Origin: Lachnospiraceae bacterium UBA6987
Lineage (GTDB): Bacteria > Bacillota > Clostridia > Lachnospirales > Lachnospiraceae
Assembly (NCBI GenBank): GCA_002449955.1
Contig: DJYD01000056.1
Location: forward strand, 35,315-44,531
Direction of reading: 5' to 3'
Length of the DNA stretch: 9,217 nt
How positions within the stretch are numbered: position 1 is the stretch's first letter; each line of letters opens with the position of its first letter. Below the pieces are notes generated by a model, which was not told the origin of the DNA, ran no database searches, and saw only the letters and a list, made by a program, of their open reading frames with translations. Made by a program: the position numbers and the translations under genes. Below, one piece after another: positions 6,621 through 9,217 of this stretch.

Positions 6621-7565
6621 CTATGCGATCCCTAACTGCTTCAGCGCGAAGATCCACAGGAAAAGGGTCAGGCAGCAGAGCATGGAGGTCGTCACGATCA
6701 GTTCAGCAGCCAGCTCGGCATCGCTGTCATAGACCTGACACATGGTATAGGAAACGGTGGCAAGCGGCGCCCCGGCAGCCAGAACCAAAAGTGCGATATC
6801 CCGGTTATCGAGGCCGATCAGGAGGGCCAGCAGGAAGGCAAAAAGCGGCGCCGCGATCAGGCGCATGATATTGCCGCCGATAATCCTTTTTCTGTCACTG
6901 ACAAGGCTGCCCAGGCGAAATGACGCGCCAAGCAGAATCAGTGCAAGCGTCGTCCCGGTTTTCCCCATGGTCGACATGGTCGACAGCAGCACCTCAGGCA
7001 GTCTGAAGGGCAGAAGATGCATCAGATAGCCCGCAGCGGCACCGATGACCAGGGGATTTTTGATGATTTCTATCAGCACTTCCTTTAAGTTGAATTTGCC
7101 GCCTTCGCGATGCATTTCCAGGGTAAATACCGCGTAAAAATTGTAGACGGGCGTCATGATCCCGGCAATAATGCCCATGGAGGCCAGTCCGGCCGGGCCG
7201 AGCAGCGATTCAGCAAGCGGAAGCGAAACGATATTCAAATTGCTGCGATACGCATTCTGACTCATGACCCCGATCTCGCGCGGGCTGATTTTCTGACGCC
7301 GCAGCACGATAATGCTGATGATCAGGTAGAATGTCACGATTTCCAGATAAAACAGCAGCAGCGGGAGGGAAAAGGAGGTGGCAAAGTCTGCTTTGTAGAC
7401 CGTGATGAACAGGTGCTGCGGAAACAGGAAGGTAAAAACAAGGCGGTTCATCTGCCGGTTCGTCTCTTCGGAGAGCAGACCGCTCCTGCGGACAAGGCCT
7501 CCCACAAATAGGCAAATAATGATCGGCGCGACGCAGCGCATGGCTATCAGCAGGTTATCCAGCAT
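6621..7565 (-). CDS. AEC-family (auxin efflux carrier-like) permease
   Basis: This 314-residue inner-membrane transporter has about ten hydrophobic segments. Family landmarks include NAYRSNLNIVSLPLAES (104-120), a central hydrophilic linker (about 150-165), IIKNPLVIGAAAGY (167-180), the glycine/alanine-rich helix LALILLGASFRLG (207-219), and AGAPLATVSYTMCQVY (264-279) near the C-terminus. Length matches the family. Characterised bacterial AEC proteins export or take up small organic anions such as malate or malonate, but specificity cannot be inferred here. ATG at 7565 is supported by AGGGAG (7573-7578), seven bases upstream. The gene stands alone, divergent from the lipoprotein gene and convergent with the oxidoreductase. 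I see no convincing terminator hairpin between its stop and 6541; that interval is pyrimidine-rich on the plus strand. Confidence 0.9.
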   Translation of the reverse strand: MLDNLLIAMRCVAPIIICLFVGGLVRRSGLLSEETNRQMNRLVFTFLFPQHLFITVYKADFATSFSLPLLLFYLEIVTFYLIISIIVLRRQKISPREIGVMSQNAYRSNLNIVSLPLAESLLGPAGLASMGIIAGIMTPVYNFYAVFTLEMHREGGKFNLKEVLIEIIKNPLVIGAAAGYLMHLLPFRLPEVLLSTMSTMGKTGTTLALILLGASFRLGSLVSDRKRIIGGNIMRLIAAPLFAFLLALLIGLDNRDIALLVLAAGAPLATVSYTMCQVYDSDAELAAELIVTTSMLCCLTLFLWIFALKQLGIA

Positions 7566-7629
7566 GGTCAGTCTCCCTAACTTCTAAGCGCGGCAGGAGA
7601 TTTTCTCCCGGCAAAACAGGTTTCGTCTA

Positions 7630-7658
7630 AGTATAACACGCTTTTCCGGAAATGGAAA
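7630..7658 (-). promoter_or_regulatory. Probable promoter of the AEC permease gene
   Basis: On the minus strand there is TTTCCA (7653-7658; four of six matches to the -35 consensus), a 17-bp spacer and a good -10 TATACT (7630-7635). The predicted start near 7623 gives a 5' leader of about 58 nt. That leader contains only a weak 5-bp inverted repeat (7596-7608), which I do not assign a role. Confidence 0.55.
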
Positions 7659-7694
7659 GGTGACGCCATCTCACCGATTTCACGCTTTCTTCGC

Positions 7695-7723
7695 TTGTCA
7701 AGTACGCCTGACCTGACTATACT
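7695..7723 (+). promoter_or_regulatory. Promoter of the EEP-fold lipoprotein gene
   Basis: TTGTCA (7695-7700), a 17-bp spacer and TATACT (7718-7723) form a near-consensus promoter. The predicted start near 7730 gives a leader of about 84 nt that includes the short hairpin CACGC-AAA-GCGTG (7751-7763) ahead of the ribosome binding site at 7801-7806. Confidence 0.7.
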
Positions 7724-7813
7724 TTATTCCGTAAAATGATCCGTCATCTACACGCAAAGCGTGCTTATGATTCACTGCAGCACTTGTCATTTATGCTTTG
7801 AAGGAACAGCTTT

Positions 7814-8647
7814 ATGAAAAAAACGATAAACCTATCACGAATCATCATTCCGGCAGCCCTTGCCCTTCTCTTGCTCTTAAGTGCCTGCGGGAAAAAGGTG
7901 CCGGAATCCATCCCCTCCTCCGAAAACCCTTCCGAAAGATCCGCAGAAGGTGCAGCTGACACGAGGGAGCCTGTCAGCACCAATCTCGTCCTGGCCAGCT
8001 TTAATATAAAAAACGGATCGGAAGGTCTGGAGAAAATTGCCGACGCAATTAAGGAGATTTCTCCGGACATCATCGGTCTTCAGGAAGTCGATGTAAACTG
8101 TGAACGCTCCGGCTTTATCGATGAGCCTGCGCAGCTCGCCAGTCTTGCCGGCTATCCCTACCACGCGTTTTCCAAGGCTATTTCCCTTGGCAGCGGTGAG
8201 TACGGCACAGCAATCCTCTCGCGCTATCCCATTGAAAGCTTTGAAGTGATTCCGCTTGATTCCGGTAATACAGAGTCCCGCTCGTTAGGGCATGCGGTCA
8301 TGCATGTGGAAGGTACAAAACTTGATGTGTTTGTCACCCATCTTTCCTATGAGGACCGTTCTCTCAGGATCTCGCAGATGAAAACCATTGCCGGACTCCT
8401 AAAGGACTGCGAGCACTATGCTTTGATGGGAGACCTGAACAGCTTCAATATCGAAGATATCCGCTATCTCGAAGGTGCTTATTATGTCAACAGACCGGAC
8501 AGACAATATGCTACCTTCCGCCGCTTCAATGTATCGCCGGATAATATCGTCGTAAGCAGCAGCTTTACGGAACTTTCCAGCGGCACTTCGGACGCAGAAG
8601 CCTCCGACCACAAGCTTCTCTATGCCAGATTCCGGTTCACGCCATAA
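7814..8647 (+). CDS. Surface lipoprotein with endonuclease/exonuclease/phosphatase (EEP) domain
   Basis: This 277-residue protein starts with a lipoprotein signal peptide: a positive N-terminus, a hydrophobic stretch about 10-22, and a lipobox L-S-A-C with the lipidated cysteine at C25. A polar Ser/Glu/Pro-rich linker (about 26-57) follows, then an EEP (DNase I-like) catalytic domain (58-277). The metal and phosphate-binding landmarks are present: N64 in FNIKNG, E91 in LQEVD, H176 in THL, D207/N209 in GDLN, D243 in SPDN, and D265/H266 in SDH. The domain should be a Mg2+-dependent phosphodiesterase or phosphatase held on the outer face of the membrane. The substrate could be nucleic acid, a phospholipid head group or another phosphoester; sequence does not decide. 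ATG at 7814 has AAGGAA (7801-7806) seven bases upstream. The gene is monocistronic. Confidence 0.88.
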   Translation: MKKTINLSRIIIPAALALLLLLSACGKKVPESIPSSENPSERSAEGAADTREPVSTNLVLASFNIKNGSEGLEKIADAIKEISPDIIGLQEVDVNCERSGFIDEPAQLASLAGYPYHAFSKAISLGSGEYGTAILSRYPIESFEVIPLDSGNTESRSLGHAVMHVEGTKLDVFVTHLSYEDRSLRISQMKTIAGLLKDCEHYALMGDLNSFNIEDIRYLEGAYYVNRPDRQYATFRRFNVSPDNIVVSSSFTELSSGTSDAEASDHKLLYARFRFTP

Positions 8648-8682
8648 TCAGGCTGCAGCTCCATCCATACCGAAAACATGAT

Positions 8683-8727
8683 AAAACCGCTGTAACCCTT
8701 GATATATCAACGATTACAGCGGTTTTT
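8683..8727 (+). terminator. Intrinsic terminator after the lipoprotein gene, probably bidirectional
   Basis: The 13-bp arms 8683-8695 and 8714-8726 (core ACCGCTGTAA / TTACAGCGGT) are flanked by A on the left and T on the right. The 18-nt loop contains the palindrome TTGATATATCAA (8699-8710), which can form its own small stem. The A run on the left becomes a T run on the minus strand, so transcription from either side could stop here. It begins about 35 bp after the stop codon. Confidence 0.85.
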
Positions 8728-8734
8728 ACCAACG

Positions 8735-8806
8735 CTATTTGTCCTATAAGCCCTATTTGTCCTATAAGCCCTATTTGTCCTATAAGCCCTTTTTGTCCTA
8801 TAAGCC
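8735..8806. repeat. Four tandem copies of an 18-bp repeat
   Basis: The unit CTATTTGTCCTATAAGCC occurs at 8735-8752, 8753-8770 and 8771-8788 without change, and at 8789-8806 with one A-to-T change. Each unit is itself two related 9-mers (CTATTTGTC and CTATAAGCC) of the form CTAT-N4-C. A further CCTATAAG is found out of register at 8829-8836. The array lies between two facing terminators and is unlikely to be translated, although the length of 18 keeps frames open: the minus strand reads L-I-G-Q-I-G and the plus strand S-Y-K-P-Y-L. I read it as an intergenic repeat, not a gene. Confidence 0.9.
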
Positions 8807-8849
8807 GTGGTTTTTCTTGGCGTTTTTTCCTATAAGACAAACTTCAAAG

Positions 8850-8878
8850 GCACAAAAAAAGCACCGTTTTCACGGTGC
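8850..8878 (-). terminator. Intrinsic terminator of the tRNA operon
   Basis: Read on the minus strand, GCACCGT (8878-8872), a GAAA tetraloop and ACGGTGC (8867-8861) form a perfect 7-bp stem followed by seven T residues (8860-8854). It begins 7 bp after the end of tRNA-Tyr and therefore ends the minus-strand tRNA operon. Confidence 0.93.
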
Positions 8879-8885
8879 CGGCGAG

Positions 8886-8967
8886 TGGGGGAAGGTGGAT
8901 TCGAACCACCGAAAGCACTGCTAACAGATTTACAGTCTGCCCCCTTTGGCCACTCGGGAATTCCCCC
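8886..8967 (-). tRNA. tRNA-Tyr (GTA)
   Basis: This 82-nt class II tRNA on the minus strand has acceptor arms GGGGGAA (8967-8961) and TTCCCCC (8893-8887) with discriminator A at 8886. The anticodon loop CTGTAAA has GTA at 8931-8933. A long variable arm precedes the T-arm GGTGG-TTCGAAT-CCACC. The 3' CCA is not encoded. It is the last gene of the tRNA operon. Confidence 0.95.
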
Positions 8968-8988
8968 ATACTTTTCTTATTTGCGAAG

Positions 8989-9060
8989 AGCCGATGGCCG
9001 GATTCGAACCGGCAACCTGCTGATTACAAATCAGCTGCTCTGCCGTTGAGCCACATCGGC
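8989..9060 (-). tRNA. tRNA-Thr (TGT)
   Basis: This 72-nt tRNA on the minus strand has acceptor arms GCCGATG (9060-9054) and CATCGGC (8996-8990) with discriminator T at 8989. The anticodon stem-loop GCTGA-TTTGTAA-TCAGC has TGT at 9026-9028. The T-arm is GCCGG-TTCGAAT-CCGGC. CCA is not encoded. It is separated from tRNA-Tyr by 21 bp. Confidence 0.95.
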
Positions 9061-9083
9061 CCGCCATTCTGCTCAAAGCAGGA

Positions 9084-9156
9084 TGGGACCTACAGGGCTC
9101 GAACCTGTGACCCCTTGCTTGTAAGGCAAGTGCTCTCCCTGCTGAGCTAAGATCCC
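9084..9156 (-). tRNA. tRNA-Val (TAC)
   Basis: This 73-nt tRNA on the minus strand has acceptor arms GGGATCT (9156-9150) and AGGTCCC (9091-9085), with one G-U pair, and discriminator A at 9084. The anticodon stem-loop TTGCC-TTACAAG-style region carries TAC at 9121-9123. The T-arm is ACAGG-TTCGAGC-CCTGT. CCA is not encoded. The 23-bp spacer to tRNA-Thr contains a small hairpin (9069-9081). Confidence 0.94.
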
Positions 9157-9171
9157 GCAAATAAGGAAAAA

Positions 9172-9217
9172 CGACCCGAATGGGACTCGAACCCACGACC
9201 TCCGCCGTGACAGGGCG
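9172..9217 (-). tRNA. tRNA-Asp (GTC), partial: 3' part only
   Basis: The minus-strand sequence entering from the right edge gives an anticodon loop CTGTCAC with GTC at 9209-9211, a short variable loop (GAGGTC), the T-arm GTGGG-TTCGAGT-CCCAT, acceptor 3' strand TCGGGTC and discriminator G at 9172. G as discriminator is expected for tRNA-Asp. The 5' half lies beyond the window. It is separated from tRNA-Val by 15 bp. Confidence 0.92.

Noticed and set aside
8735..8806. CRISPR array
   Set aside because: Copies are directly adjacent with no spacers and the unit is only 18 bp, so it is a simple tandem repeat.
8637..8924. Short open frames on both strands across the 18-bp repeat (L-I-G-Q-I-G and S-Y-K-P-Y-L proteins)
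   Set aside because: They arise from an 18-bp unit with no stop codon, overlap terminators and tRNA-Tyr, and have no ribosome binding site that I can support.
8807..9196. Open frames over the tRNA cluster (for example ones reading G-F-E-P-P or G-S-N-P-A)
   Set aside because: These are well-known false translations of tRNA T-arms and acceptor stems; the tRNA structures explain the sequence.
1..9217. Genomic island or prophage bounded by tRNA genes at both ends
   Set aside because: No integrase, direct repeat of a tRNA 3' end, or phage gene is visible; the genes are housekeeping-like and share similar codon composition.

Overview
The window (9217 bp) looks like chromosomal DNA from an anaerobic, probably gut-associated member of the Bacillota (Clostridia-like) with a fairly GC-rich genome. 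The evidence is strong AAGGAG-type ribosome binding sites, sigma-A promoters with exact 17-bp spacers, tRNAs without encoded CCA, a large cysteine-rich flavin/Fe-S oxidoreductase of an anaerobe type, and an 18-bp intergenic repeat that reads as L-I-G-Q-I-G. Genus and species cannot be read from the sequence.

Layout from left to right: the 5' part of an initiator tRNA-fMet on the minus strand (1-41) with a strong promoter and AT-rich upstream element. A divergent promoter then drives a glycoside hydrolase family 2 enzyme (227-2566), which ends at a hairpin terminator. Next is a minus-strand TRIC/YicG-type membrane channel (2662-3324). It shares a divergent promoter region with a 975-residue Fe-S/FAD/NAD(P) oxidoreductase (3521-6448), which ends at a 12-bp-stem terminator. 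A minus-strand AEC-family permease (6621-7565) is divergent from a lipoprotein of the endonuclease/exonuclease/phosphatase fold (7814-8647), which ends at a bidirectional-looking terminator. A short stretch with four copies of an 18-bp tandem repeat lies between that terminator and the terminator of a minus-strand tRNA operon, read Asp (partial) - Val - Thr - Tyr.

Functionally the genes look like independent single-gene transcription units, not one pathway. All five protein genes have a recognisable promoter of their own, and the three plus-strand ones have a clear terminator. The shared theme is ordinary anaerobic physiology: sugar hydrolysis, pyridine-nucleotide/ferredoxin redox chemistry, small-molecule or ion transport across the membrane, and a surface phosphodiesterase. 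I see no phage, transposon, CRISPR array or obvious defence system.

The points most worth a second look are the architecture of the 975-residue oxidoreductase (an unusual N-terminal cysteine module joined to a GltD-like core with no partner gene beside it), the tandem repeat between two facing terminators, and an inverted repeat over the -10 box of the glycosidase gene.
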